Origin: Ferrovibrio sp046297895
Lineage (GTDB): Bacteria; Pseudomonadota; Alphaproteobacteria; Ferrovibrionales; Ferrovibrionaceae
Length of the DNA stretch: 64,000 nt
Direction of reading: 5' to 3'
Assembly: GCF_046297895.1 (NCBI RefSeq)
Contig: NZ_JBKBHC010000005.1
Span: 326,676 to 390,675 of the forward strand
In this document: positions 33,618 to 42,162 of the stretch, piece after piece
Position numbering within the stretch: the first letter of the stretch is position 1
How the letters are laid out: each line of letters starts with the position of its first letter
The notes under the pieces: model-generated
Told to the model about the DNA's origin: nothing
Database searches by the model: none
What the model saw: only the letters and a program-made list of their open reading frames with translations
Translations under genes and position numbers: made by a program

Positions 33618-34883
33618 ATGTCCGCCCCCATGACTTCCAGCATGGCGTTTATCGCCGGCCGTGTGCTGCTGCCCTTTGCCTGCGGCTATTTCATGTCCTA
33701 CCTGTTCCGCAGCGTGAACGCCGTGATCGCGCCGAACCTGCAGCGCGACCTGGGCATCGGCGCCGGCGACCTTGGCACGCTGACGGCGGCCTATTTCGTC
33801 GCCTTCGCCGCCTTCCAGCTTCCCTTGGGCATCCTGCTCGACCGCTTCGGTCCGCGCCGCGTGCAGGCCCTGCTGCTGCTTTCGGCGGCGCTCGGCGCCG
33901 TGGTGTTCGCCATCGGCGCCAATCTCGGCCACCTGATCATCGGCCGCGCCCTGATCGGTCTGGGCGTGGCCGGCGGCCTGATGTCGGCGATGAAGGCGAT
34001 CGCGCTATGGCTGCCCAAGGAACGCTGGGCCCTGGCCAATGGCGTGTTCATGACCGCCGGCGGCCTCGGCGCCCTGGCTGCCACCCTGCCGGTGGAGCTG
34101 GCGCTGGAGCATGCCCATTGGACCATGCTGTTCTGGGGGCTGGCGGGGCTGACGATCCTGGCTTCGCTCACCATCTTCTTCGTCGTGCCCGAACGCCCGC
34201 GCGCGGCGACGCAGATCGTCGGCCTGGGCACGCAGCTGCGGGAATGCGGCCAGTTCCTGACCGACCGCCGCTTCTGGCGCATCGCGCCGGTCTCGATGAT
34301 GGGCATGGCCAGCGGCATGGCGATCCAGGGCCTGTGGGCCGGCCCCTATCTGCGCGATGTGGGTGGGCTCGACCGTGCCGCCGCCGCACAGGTGCTGTTC
34401 CTGCTGGCCGCCGCGCTGACCGCCGGCTTCACGCTGACCGGCATAGCCGCCGACCGCCTGCAGAAACGTGGCATTCCGCTCAGCCGCACGATGGTGTGGG
34501 GCGTCGTGCTCTATGCCGTGGTGCTGGCCGTGATGGCCAGCGGCTGGACGCCGACCAATCCCCTGCTGTGGATCGCCTTCGGCATCATCAGCAACACCAC
34601 CGTGCTGGCCTATCCGATCCTGAGCGGGCAATTCGCACTGGAGCAGGCCGGACGCGTGAACACCCTGCTCAACGGCGTGGTGTTCGGTTTTACCTTCTTC
34701 GCGCAGGCGGGGATGGGCTGGCTGATCGACCTGTGGCCGCGCGGCGCGGACGGCAGCTATCCGGCCGAGGCCTATCGCTGGACCTTTGGGCTGGCGCTGG
34801 CGCTGCTGCTGCTGACGCTAGGCTGGTTCCTGCGCGGCGAGCGCGCGGCTCAGGGCTTGAAGGCCGGTCGGCCGACCGAATAG
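33618..34883 (+). CDS. MFS transporter
   Basis: A 421-residue, 12-helix major facilitator. Helix 1-2 region: VLLPFACGYFMSYLFRSVNAVIAPNLQ. The MFS loop 2-3 motif is present as GILLDRFGPRRVQAL. It resembles the nitrate/nitrite-or-organic-anion-like bacterial MFS, but substrate is unknown. Its final 34 bases overlap the end of the convergent ugd gene (34850). Upstream is the cyclase gene, so it may be co-regulated with it. Confidence 0.85.
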   Translation: MSAPMTSSMAFIAGRVLLPFACGYFMSYLFRSVNAVIAPNLQRDLGIGAGDLGTLTAAYFVAFAAFQLPLGILLDRFGPRRVQALLLLSAALGAVVFAIGANLGHLIIGRALIGLGVAGGLMSAMKAIALWLPKERWALANGVFMTAGGLGALAATLPVELALEHAHWTMLFWGLAGLTILASLTIFFVVPERPRAATQIVGLGTQLRECGQFLTDRRFWRIAPVSMMGMASGMAIQGLWAGPYLRDVGGLDRAAAAQVLFLLAAALTAGFTLTGIAADRLQKRGIPLSRTMVWGVVLYAVVLAVMASGWTPTNPLLWIAFGIISNTTVLAYPILSGQFALEQAGRVNTLLNGVVFGFTFFAQAGMGWLIDLWPRGADGSYPAEAYRWTFGLALALLLLTLGWFLRGERAAQGLKAGRPTE

Positions 34884-36166
34884 TAGCTGAACCCGGCCTG
34901 GCGCATTTCCGCCGGCTTGTAGATGTTGCGCAGATCGACCAGTACCGGCTGCTTCAGCAGCGTCTTCATCCGGCCAAGGTCGAGCGCACGGAACTGGTTC
35001 CACTCGGTGATGATCACCAGGGCGTCGGCTCCGCTGGCCGCGTCGTAGGAATCCGAACACCAGACCACGTTCTGCAGCAGCTTCTTCGCCTCGTTCATGC
35101 CCTCGGGATCGAAGGCGCGGATCGTGGCGCCCTTGGCCTGCAGGGCCGGCAGGATCTCCAGGCTGGGACTGTCGCGCATGTCGTCGGTCTCGGGCTTGAA
35201 GGTCAGCCCCAGCACGGCAACGGTTTTGCCCTGCACGCTGCCGCCGCAGGCCTCGATCACCTTGTCGGCCATGCGACGCTTGCGGCGATCATTGATCTCG
35301 ACCACGGTCTCGACGATGCGAAGCGGCGCATCGAACTTGCGGCCGGTCGCCACCAGCGCCTGGGTATCCTTCGGAAAGCAGGAGCCGCCATAGCCCGGAC
35401 CGGCATGCAAGAACTTGCCGCCGATGCGGCCATCCAGGCCAATGCCGCGCGCCACGTCCTGCACGTTCACATTCACCTTCTCGCACAGATCGGCGATTTC
35501 GTTGATGAAAGTGATCTTGGTGGCCAGGAAGGCGTTGGCGGCATACTTGATCAGCTCTGCCGTTTCCAGTGCGGTGAACAGGATCGGCGTTTCATTCAGG
35601 TAGAGCGGCCGGTAGAGCTGGCGCAGCAATTCGCGCGCCCGCTCGCTCTCGGCGCCGCAGACCACGCGATCCGGACGCATGAAATCCTCGATCGCCGCGC
35701 CTTCGCGCAGGAATTCCGGATTGGACGCCACCTCGAATTCGGCATCCGGCCTGGTTTCGCGGATGATGCGCTCGACCTGCCGGCCGGTGCCGACCGGCAC
35801 CGTGGACTTGGTCACCACCAGGGTATAGCCCTCGATGGCCTCGGCGATCTCCTTGGCGGCGGCATAGACGTAGGACAGATCGGCCTCGCCATCGCCGCGG
35901 CGCGACGGCGTGCCGACGGCGATGAAAACGGCATCGGCCGCCTTGACCGCGGCCTTGACGTCCTGGGTGAATGACAGCCGGCCGGCCTTCACATTGCGGG
36001 CGACCAGATCCTCAAGCCCTGGTTCAAAAATCGGGATTTCGCCGCGCAGAAGGCTGCCGATGCGGTCGGGATTCTTATCGACGCAGACGACCGTGTGGCC
36101 GAATTCGGAGAAGCAGGTTCCCGATACCAGGCCGACATAGCCGGTGCCGATCATGGCTACACGCAT
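34850..36166 (-). CDS. ugd: UDP-glucose 6-dehydrogenase
   Basis: A 438-residue cytoplasmic dehydrogenase making UDP-glucuronate from UDP-glucose with two NAD+. The NAD Rossmann site is MRVAMIGTGYVGLVSG. Further motifs: TKSTVPVGTG, SNPEFLREGAAIEDFM, the catalytic Cys in GPGYGGSCFPKDTQALV, and GLTFKPETDDMRDSPSL. Length is usual for the UDPGDH group. galU lies 25 bases upstream on the same strand, so the two form a two-step route from glucose-1-phosphate. Confidence 0.97.
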   Translation of the reverse strand: MRVAMIGTGYVGLVSGTCFSEFGHTVVCVDKNPDRIGSLLRGEIPIFEPGLEDLVARNVKAGRLSFTQDVKAAVKAADAVFIAVGTPSRRGDGEADLSYVYAAAKEIAEAIEGYTLVVTKSTVPVGTGRQVERIIRETRPDAEFEVASNPEFLREGAAIEDFMRPDRVVCGAESERARELLRQLYRPLYLNETPILFTALETAELIKYAANAFLATKITFINEIADLCEKVNVNVQDVARGIGLDGRIGGKFLHAGPGYGGSCFPKDTQALVATGRKFDAPLRIVETVVEINDRRKRRMADKVIEACGGSVQGKTVAVLGLTFKPETDDMRDSPSLEILPALQAKGATIRAFDPEGMNEAKKLLQNVVWCSDSYDAASGADALVIITEWNQFRALDLGRMKTLLKQPVLVDLRNIYKPAEMRQAGFSYYSVGRPAFKP

Positions 36167-36191
36167 CGTTTAATCCCCCAGCCCTGGCTTG

Positions 36192-37070
36192 TCAGAGCGT
36201 CTTGCTGATGTCGCGAATGATGTCGGCCGCATCCTTGCGCATGTCCTGCCGATGCAGGGCGAATGCAATGTTGGCATGCAGGAAGCCGATCTTGTCGCCG
36301 CAATCGTAGCGCGTACCCGAGAAACGCAGGCCGTGGAACGGCACCTCGCCGATCATGCGGGCCAAAGCATCGGTGAGCTGGATTTCGCCGCCGGCACCGC
36401 GCTGCACCTTGTCGAGGTGATCGAAAACGCTGGGCTGCAGGATATAACGGCCGATAACGGCCGTGCGCGACGGCGCCTTGTCCGGGCTGGGCTTCTCGAC
36501 CAGACCCTTCACTTCAACCATCCTGTCGGCATCCTTGCCGGGCTGAATGATGCCGTAGCGCTTGGTGTGTTCCTGCGGCACGTCCATGGCGGCAATCATG
36601 TTGCCGCCCACCTTGTTGTAGGCCTCGACCATCTCGGCCAGGCAGCCGCGCGGGGAGAGGATCAGGTCGTCGGCCAGCAGAACGGCAAAGGGTTCGTTGC
36701 CGACCAGCGACTTGGCGCAGCGCACGGCATGGCCCAGTCCCTGCGGTTCCATCTGGCGCGTATAGGATACCGCACCGGCCTTGGGCATCCAGCTGTTGAT
36801 GGCCTCCAGCAGATCAGTCTTGTCGCGCTCGCGCAGCACGTCTTCCAGTTCATACGACCGGTCGAAATGATCTTCGATGGCCTGCTTGCCGCGGCCGGTA
36901 ACGAAAATGAATTCCTCGATCCCCGCCGCCTGGGCTTCCTCGACCGCGTACTGGATCAGCGGCTTGTCCACCACCGGCAGCATCTCTTTGGGCATCGCCT
37001 TGGTGGCCGGCAGAAAACGGGTGCCGAGGCCGCCGACGGGGAACACGGCAGTACGGATCGGACGGATCAT
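36192..37070 (-). CDS. galU: UTP-glucose-1-phosphate uridylyltransferase
   Basis: A 292-residue nucleotidyltransferase making UDP-glucose. The N-terminus has IRTAVFPVGGLGTRFLPATKAMPKEMLPVVDKPLIQYAVEEA (nucleotide-binding, with the catalytic Lys/Arg motif), then GLGHAV, FAVLLADDLI and LVEKP. Length matches the family (about 290). ATG 37070 is used because the family starts there; the open frame runs 144 bases further. galU precedes ugd with 25 bases between, providing UDP-glucose and UDP-glucuronate for surface polysaccharides. Confidence 0.96.
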   Translation of the reverse strand: MIRPIRTAVFPVGGLGTRFLPATKAMPKEMLPVVDKPLIQYAVEEAQAAGIEEFIFVTGRGKQAIEDHFDRSYELEDVLRERDKTDLLEAINSWMPKAGAVSYTRQMEPQGLGHAVRCAKSLVGNEPFAVLLADDLILSPRGCLAEMVEAYNKVGGNMIAAMDVPQEHTKRYGIIQPGKDADRMVEVKGLVEKPSPDKAPSRTAVIGRYILQPSVFDHLDKVQRGAGGEIQLTDALARMIGEVPFHGLRFSGTRYDCGDKIGFLHANIAFALHRQDMRKDAADIIRDISKTL

Positions 37071-37368
37071 GGATGGCGCGACTTTCTTGGTTGTTGCTGC
37101 GGGCGGATGATTCGGCCTGATGTCCCGGCTCTGGTCTTCCGGACGATTCCCTCCCGGGACACAGCCGGGTTTTACGCCGGCCCAATGGGCGGTGCAATGG
37201 GGGCGGCCGAACAAGTCATATCGGCTTTATCCTGTTGTAATGGGGCAGAAATACGGCCATTCGCGGCCGATTTGCGGGCGGTCCGGCCTGCTTCCCCTGC
37301 CCGGCTCGCCGCCGTATCATGCCCGGCCGGAAGGAAAGCCCCGAAGACGCACCCGAGGAAAAGCCCCA

Positions 37369-38169
37369 ATGTCCGCCGCGCCAGACCTGACCGCCACGCC
37401 CGTCCTGCGCGACCAGCCTGAAGCAGGGATCGCCCGACTGACCCTGAACCGGCCCAAGGCCTATAACAGCCTTTCGGTCGGGATGATGGCGGCATTGCAG
37501 GCCGAGCTGGACCTGATCAAGGCCGACCTCGCCATCAAGGCGGTGATCGTCGCCGCCAACGGCCCGGGCTTCTGCGCCGGGCATGACCTGAAGGAAGTGC
37601 GCGCCAATCCGGGCCGGCAGCATTACGAAGCCCTGTTCCGGCAATGCTCGATGCTGATGCAGTCCATCATCGCCCTGCCCCAGCCGGTGATCGCCCAGGT
37701 ACATGGCATCGCCACCGCCGCCGGCTGCCAGCTTGTCGCAAGCTGTGACCTGGCGGTGGCGGCCGACACCGCGCGCTTCGCCACGCCGGGCGTGAATATC
37801 GGCCTGTTCTGCTCGACGCCGATGGTGGCGCTGTCGCGCAATGTCTCGCGCAAACATGCCATGGAAATGCTCCTGACCGGCGACATGCTGCCGGCCAGCC
37901 GCGCCGCCGAGATCGGCCTGGTCAACCGCGTGGTGCCGGAAGCCGGTCTGGCCGATGCTGCGCTGGGCCTTGCCCGCCAGATCGCCGCGAAATCGCCGCT
38001 GACCGTCAAGATCGGCAAACAGGCTTTCTACCGCCAGCTCGATATGACTCTGGCCCAGGCTTACGATTATGCCAGCCGGGTGATGACGGAAAACATGCTG
38101 GCCCACGATGCCGAGGAAGGCATTGATGCCTTCATCCAGAAACGCGAACCGAAATGGGAAGGGCGCTGA
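37369..38169 (+). CDS. Enoyl-CoA hydratase/isomerase family protein
   Basis: A 266-residue crotonase-fold protein: ARLTLNRPKAYNSLSVGM near the N-terminus, GPGFCAGHDLKEV (first oxyanion residues around 60-72), then VIAQVHGIATAAGCQLVASCDLAVAA and GLFCSTPMVALSR. It looks closest to the ECHDC3-type hydratases. Whether it hydrates enoyl-CoA or catalyses another crotonase reaction is not certain. The start is ATG 37369 with GAGGAAAAG upstream. The CoA-binding gene starts 1 base after the stop, suggesting co-translation. Confidence 0.88.
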   Translation: MSAAPDLTATPVLRDQPEAGIARLTLNRPKAYNSLSVGMMAALQAELDLIKADLAIKAVIVAANGPGFCAGHDLKEVRANPGRQHYEALFRQCSMLMQSIIALPQPVIAQVHGIATAAGCQLVASCDLAVAADTARFATPGVNIGLFCSTPMVALSRNVSRKHAMEMLLTGDMLPASRAAEIGLVNRVVPEAGLADAALGLARQIAAKSPLTVKIGKQAFYRQLDMTLAQAYDYASRVMTENMLAHDAEEGIDAFIQKREPKWEGR

Positions 38170-38170
38170 C

Positions 38171-38674
38171 GTGAGCGCGACATTGGACAAGATCGACCAC
38201 GACAACTATGACGACGATTATATCCGCGGCATCCTGCGCCGCGTGAACGTGATCGCCATGGTGGGTGCCAGCCCGAACTGGAATCGCCCCTCCTACTTCG
38301 CCATGAAATACCTTCAGCACAAGGGCTACCGCGTCATCCCGGTGAACCCAAAGGAAGCCGGCGGCGAGATCCTGGGCGAGAAGGTCTATGCCAGCCTGGC
38401 CGACATTCCGGTGAAGGTGGACATGGTGGATTGCTTTCGCGCCTCGGCCGCCATCCCGCCGATTGCCGACGAGGCCATCAGGATCGGCGCTAAGGTGCTG
38501 TGGATGCAGCTCGGCGTGCGCCATGACGAGGCCGCCGCCAAGGCCGAGGCGGCAGGACTGCAGGTGGTTATGAACCGCTGCCCCAAGATCGAATTCGGCC
38601 GCCTCAGCCGGGAGATCGGCTGGATGGGCGTCAACACCCGCGTCATCAATTCCAGGAAGCAGAACAGGATCTGA
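38171..38674 (+). CDS. CoA-binding protein (YccU-like)
   Basis: A 167-residue single-domain protein of the CoA_binding_2 family with a Rossmann fold: VNVIAMVGASPNWNRPSYFAMKYL, YRVIPVNP, VDMVDCFR and AKVLWMQLGVRHDEAAA. It resembles the CoA-binding part of succinyl-CoA synthetase without catalytic domains. Its physiological role is unclear; it is often adjacent to PLP sulfhydrylase genes. The start is GTG 38171, 1 base after the preceding stop; metY follows after 2 bases. Confidence 0.88.
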   Translation: MSATLDKIDHDNYDDDYIRGILRRVNVIAMVGASPNWNRPSYFAMKYLQHKGYRVIPVNPKEAGGEILGEKVYASLADIPVKVDMVDCFRASAAIPPIADEAIRIGAKVLWMQLGVRHDEAAAKAEAAGLQVVMNRCPKIEFGRLSREIGWMGVNTRVINSRKQNRI

Positions 38675-38676
38675 CC

Positions 38677-39996
38677 GTGGCTTCAGAGAAAAAGACTGCC
38701 GCGCGTACGGCAGACAACGCCTCGCCATTCGGGTTCGATACCCTGCAGGTGCATGCCGGTACCGCGCCGGATCCGGTCACTGGTGCGCGCAGCACGCCGA
38801 TCTACCAGACCACGGCCTTCGTCTTCGATGATGCCGACCAGGCCGCGTCGCTGTTCAATCTGCAAAGTTTCGGAAACATCTACACTCGCCTGACCAATCC
38901 GACCACGGCGGTACTGGAGCAGAAGGTCGCGGCGCTGGAGAATGCCCGGGCGGCAACCGCGGTGGCCTCGGGCCACGCATCCCAGCTCGTCACCTTTCAC
39001 ATGCTGATGAATCCGGGCGACCATATCGTCGCCTCCAGCAAGCTCTATGGCGGCTCGATCACCCAGCTCGGCGTCAGCTTCAAGCGTTTCGACTGGCATA
39101 CCACCTTCGTCGATCCCGACGACATCGATGGTTTTGCCGCCGCCATCACGCCCAGGACCAGGGCGATCTATGCCGAAAGCCTGTCCAATCCCGGCGGCGT
39201 TGTCTGCGACATCGCGGCACTGGCCGATATCGCACACGCGGCCGGCATCCCGCTGATCATCGACAACACCATGGCCTCGCCTTATTTGTGCCGGCCGATC
39301 GAGCATGGCGCCGATATCGTGCTGCATTCCGCCACCAAGTTTCTTGGCGGCCATGGCAACTCGATGGGTGGTGTGATCGTCGATTCCGGCAAGTTCGACT
39401 GGGGCCAGAACGACAAGTTTCCGCATCTGGCCCAGCCCTCGCCGGCCTATCATGGCCTCACCTTCTGGGAAACCTTCGGCGACATGGCCTTTGCGGTCGC
39501 CTGCCGCGTGATTTCGCTGCGCGATCTGGGGCCGGCCATATCGCCATTCAACGCTTTCATGATCCTGACGGGCATGGAGACCTTGTCCCTGCGCATGCGC
39601 AAGCACTGCGACAATGCGCTGGCCATTGCCGAATTCCTGGCAAAACACCCGAAGGTGGCTTGGGTTTCCTATGCCGGCCTGAAAGGCGACAGGTATCATG
39701 CGCTGGCGAGGAAATACCTGCCGAATGGCGCCGGATCGACGTTCACCTTCGGCCTGAAAGGCGGCTACGAGGCCGGGCTCAAGTTCGTCGACACCGTACA
39801 GATATTCTCGCATCTGGCGAATGTGGGCGATACGCGCAGCCTGGTGATCCATCCGGCCTCCACCACACACCGCCAACTGACCAGCGAGCAGCGCGCTGCC
39901 GCCGGCTCGGGCGACGATGTGATCCGCCTGTCCATCGGCATCGAGGATGTGGCCGATCTGATCAAGGATCTGGACAGGGCTCTCAATGCGGCCTGA
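38677..39996 (+). CDS. metY: O-acetylhomoserine aminocarboxypropyltransferase (sulfhydrylase)
   Basis: A 439-residue Cys/Met metabolism PLP enzyme that forms homocysteine from O-acetylhomoserine and sulfide in methionine synthesis. It opens with FGFDTLQVHAGTAPDPVTGARSTPIYQTTAFVFDD. The PLP Lys is in HSATKFLGGHG. YTRLTNPTTAVLE (phosphate binding) and GGSITQLGVSF are typical. Length (about 430) is right for MetY rather than the shorter MetB/MetC. The start is GTG at 38677, 2 bases after the CoA-binding gene. Confidence 0.93.
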   Translation: MASEKKTAARTADNASPFGFDTLQVHAGTAPDPVTGARSTPIYQTTAFVFDDADQAASLFNLQSFGNIYTRLTNPTTAVLEQKVAALENARAATAVASGHASQLVTFHMLMNPGDHIVASSKLYGGSITQLGVSFKRFDWHTTFVDPDDIDGFAAAITPRTRAIYAESLSNPGGVVCDIAALADIAHAAGIPLIIDNTMASPYLCRPIEHGADIVLHSATKFLGGHGNSMGGVIVDSGKFDWGQNDKFPHLAQPSPAYHGLTFWETFGDMAFAVACRVISLRDLGPAISPFNAFMILTGMETLSLRMRKHCDNALAIAEFLAKHPKVAWVSYAGLKGDRYHALARKYLPNGAGSTFTFGLKGGYEAGLKFVDTVQIFSHLANVGDTRSLVIHPASTTHRQLTSEQRAAAGSGDDVIRLSIGIEDVADLIKDLDRALNAA

Positions 39997-39999
39997 CCC

Positions 40000-40866
40000 T
40001 CAGGCGGCGTTGCACTTGCGGAACTGAGTCGGCGTCAGGCCGGTCTGCCTGGTGAAAAAGCGCGTGAAGTAGGCCGGATCGTCGAAACCCAGGGAATAGG
40101 CGATCTCCTTTACCGACAGCACGGTGAAGGTGAGGTCGCGGGTGGCTTCCAGCACGATGCGCTGGTTGATTGCACCCAGGGCCGATGTGTTCAGCGCCGC
40201 ACGGCAGACGCGGTTGAGATGCACCTCTGATATGCCCAGGCGGCCGGCATAGAAGGCCACGCTGCGCTCGGTTCGGTATGCCTGGTCCAGCAGGATGCGA
40301 AACTGCATCGCATAGCGGGCCGTGCGGTTCGGCGCCGCTTCGGCGGCCTGCGCCGTCTGCGCCGCCAGCCGACCCAGCGTGATCAGCAGGATACCGACAT
40401 GCGCCTCGATCAGGCCAAAACGCCCGGGCGCGCTGCCGGGGAATTCCCGCGCCACCGCCGCCACGCTGCGCTCGATCTCGGGCGCCGCATCGCCCAGCGT
40501 TATCGCCTGCGGTTCGGCCAGCAAGGCCTGCAATCCCGATCCCGGACCCAGAATGCGGTTCACCTGCTCGCCCAGCAGGGTGATCACATGCCCTTCGGTA
40601 TCGGGCGAGAAACGGAAGCCATGCACGATACCGGGCGAAACGGTCACGGCCATGCCGGCTTGCAGAGGCACGGCCCGGCCACCCAGCCGGGCCTCGCCCT
40701 GCCCCTGGGTCATGTTCAGAATTTGAAAGAAATGCTGGTGCCGGTGCAGCCCGATCTCCCAGTCAAACAGGGCCGAGCGGGCGGGAATCGATTCGCAATG
40801 CAGCCAGTTCGCATATGCGGTATGATCGGCCTCGCCGTAGAGGGCGTAGGTGGGGACAGCGGACAC
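40000..40866 (-). CDS. pobR: AraC-family regulator, PobR-like
   Basis: A 288-residue transcription factor. The N-terminal cupin-like ligand domain has FDWEIGLHRHQHFFQILNMTQG and VTVSPGIVHGFRF. The C-terminal AraC HTH domain contains SVAFYAGRLGISEVHLNRVCR and IAYSLGFDDPAYFTRFFTRQTGLTPTQFR. It is divergent from pobA, so it is most likely the 4-hydroxybenzoate-responsive activator of that gene. Its start is GTG 40866 with AGGAG 4 bases upstream. The regulator assignment rests on synteny with pobA as well as sequence. Confidence 0.85.
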   Translation of the reverse strand: MSAVPTYALYGEADHTAYANWLHCESIPARSALFDWEIGLHRHQHFFQILNMTQGQGEARLGGRAVPLQAGMAVTVSPGIVHGFRFSPDTEGHVITLLGEQVNRILGPGSGLQALLAEPQAITLGDAAPEIERSVAAVAREFPGSAPGRFGLIEAHVGILLITLGRLAAQTAQAAEAAPNRTARYAMQFRILLDQAYRTERSVAFYAGRLGISEVHLNRVCRAALNTSALGAINQRIVLEATRDLTFTVLSVKEIAYSLGFDDPAYFTRFFTRQTGLTPTQFRKCNAA

Positions 40867-40989
40867 GGGGCTCCTGGGACTGCTGTTTCCGATGTTTGGA
40901 TTGTCCTAGGTTTTGTTGCCCCTGTCCATCGCCGCACAGCCGGGCCGGCGCTAGCTTCTGCCCCCGACACGGTTCAGGAGGAAACCACC
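40867..40989. promoter_or_regulatory. pobR-pobA divergent regulatory region
   Basis: The 123 bases between the two divergent starts must hold both promoters and the PobR-responsive site. I see no convincing operator dyad or strict -35/-10 match. The pobA Shine-Dalgarno, AGGAGGA at 40976, is strong. Confidence 0.5.
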
Positions 40990-42159
40990 ATGCGCACCCA
41001 GGTCGCCATCATCGGCGCCGGCCCCTCGGGCCTGCTGCTCGGCCAGTTGCTTGCCAAACACGGCATCGACAACGTGATCCTGGAACGCCAGACCGGCGAG
41101 TATGTGCTGGGCCGCATCCGTGCCGGCGTGATCGAAAAAGGCGCCGCCGACCTGCTGGACGAGGCCGGCTGCGGCGCCCGCATGCATCGCGAAGGCCTGA
41201 TCCACGATGGCATCGAGATTTCCTTCGGCGGCGCGCGCCACCGCATCAACTTCAAAAACCTGATCGGCAAGAGCGTGATCGTCTATGGCCAGACCGAGAT
41301 CACCCGCGACCTGATGGACGGTCGCGCCGCCATCGGCGCGCAGACCATCTACGAGGCGGAGGATGTAAGCCTGCACGATATCGGCACCGACAGGCCGAAA
41401 GTGCGCTACAGCAAGGATGGCCAGACGCACGAGATCGAATGCGACTTCATCGCCGGCTGCGACGGTTTCCACGGGGTGAGCCGCAAGAGCATCCCGGCCG
41501 AGGTACTGAAGACCTTCGAGCGGGTCTATCCCTTCGGCTGGCTCGGCATCCTGGTCGACAAGCCGCCGGTGTCAGACGAGCTGATCTATGCCAACCACGA
41601 GCGCGGCTTTGCGCTCTGCTCGATGCGCTCGCCGACGCGCAGCCGCCTCTATATCCAGTGCCGACTGGACGACAAGGTGGAGGACTGGTCGGACGAGGCC
41701 TTCTACGAGGAGCTCAAGCGCCGGCTGGATGATGAGGCGATCAAGCGCCTGCAGCCCGGCCCCTCCATCGAGAAGAGCATCGCACCGCTGCGCAGCTTCG
41801 TGGCCGAGCCGATGCGCCATGGCCGCCTGTTCCTGGCCGGCGACGCTGCCCATATCGTGCCGCCGACCGGCGCGAAGGGCCTGAATCTGGCCGCCAGCGA
41901 CGTGTATTACCTGTGGCAGGCGCTGGTGGAGTATTACAAGCGCCAGTCGCCGGCCGGCATCAACGCCTATTCCGCCCGCGCCCTCAGCCGCGTGTGGAAA
42001 GCCGAGCGTTTCTCGTGGTGGATGACCTCGCAGCTGCACCGCTTTCCCGAGAGCAGCGGCTTCGACCAGAAGATCCAGCGCAGCGAGCTGGAATACCTGG
42101 TTTCGTCGCAGGCGGCGATGACGGCTCTGGCCGAGAATTACGTCGGCCTGCCCTACTAA
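40990..42159 (+). CDS. pobA: 4-hydroxybenzoate 3-monooxygenase
   Basis: A 389-residue flavoprotein hydroxylase converting 4-hydroxybenzoate to protocatechuate with NADPH and O2. The FAD Rossmann motif is VAIIGAGPSGLLLGQLLAKHG, followed by RIRAGVIEKG, the substrate/FAD DG motif CDGFHGVSR and GRLFLAGDAAHIVPPTGAKGLNLA (second FAD motif). Length is almost identical to the Pseudomonas enzyme (394). ATG 40990 has AGGAGGA 8 bases upstream. It is divergent from pobR; protocatechuate ring-cleavage genes are not in the window. Confidence 0.95.
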   Translation: MRTQVAIIGAGPSGLLLGQLLAKHGIDNVILERQTGEYVLGRIRAGVIEKGAADLLDEAGCGARMHREGLIHDGIEISFGGARHRINFKNLIGKSVIVYGQTEITRDLMDGRAAIGAQTIYEAEDVSLHDIGTDRPKVRYSKDGQTHEIECDFIAGCDGFHGVSRKSIPAEVLKTFERVYPFGWLGILVDKPPVSDELIYANHERGFALCSMRSPTRSRLYIQCRLDDKVEDWSDEAFYEELKRRLDDEAIKRLQPGPSIEKSIAPLRSFVAEPMRHGRLFLAGDAAHIVPPTGAKGLNLAASDVYYLWQALVEYYKRQSPAGINAYSARALSRVWKAERFSWWMTSQLHRFPESSGFDQKIQRSELEYLVSSQAAMTALAENYVGLPY

Positions 42160-42162
42160 GCC

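Noticed and set aside
34850..34883. Frameshift or misassembly at the MFS/ugd overlap
   Set aside because: Both ends are consistent with full-length families; a 34-base convergent overlap is acceptable.
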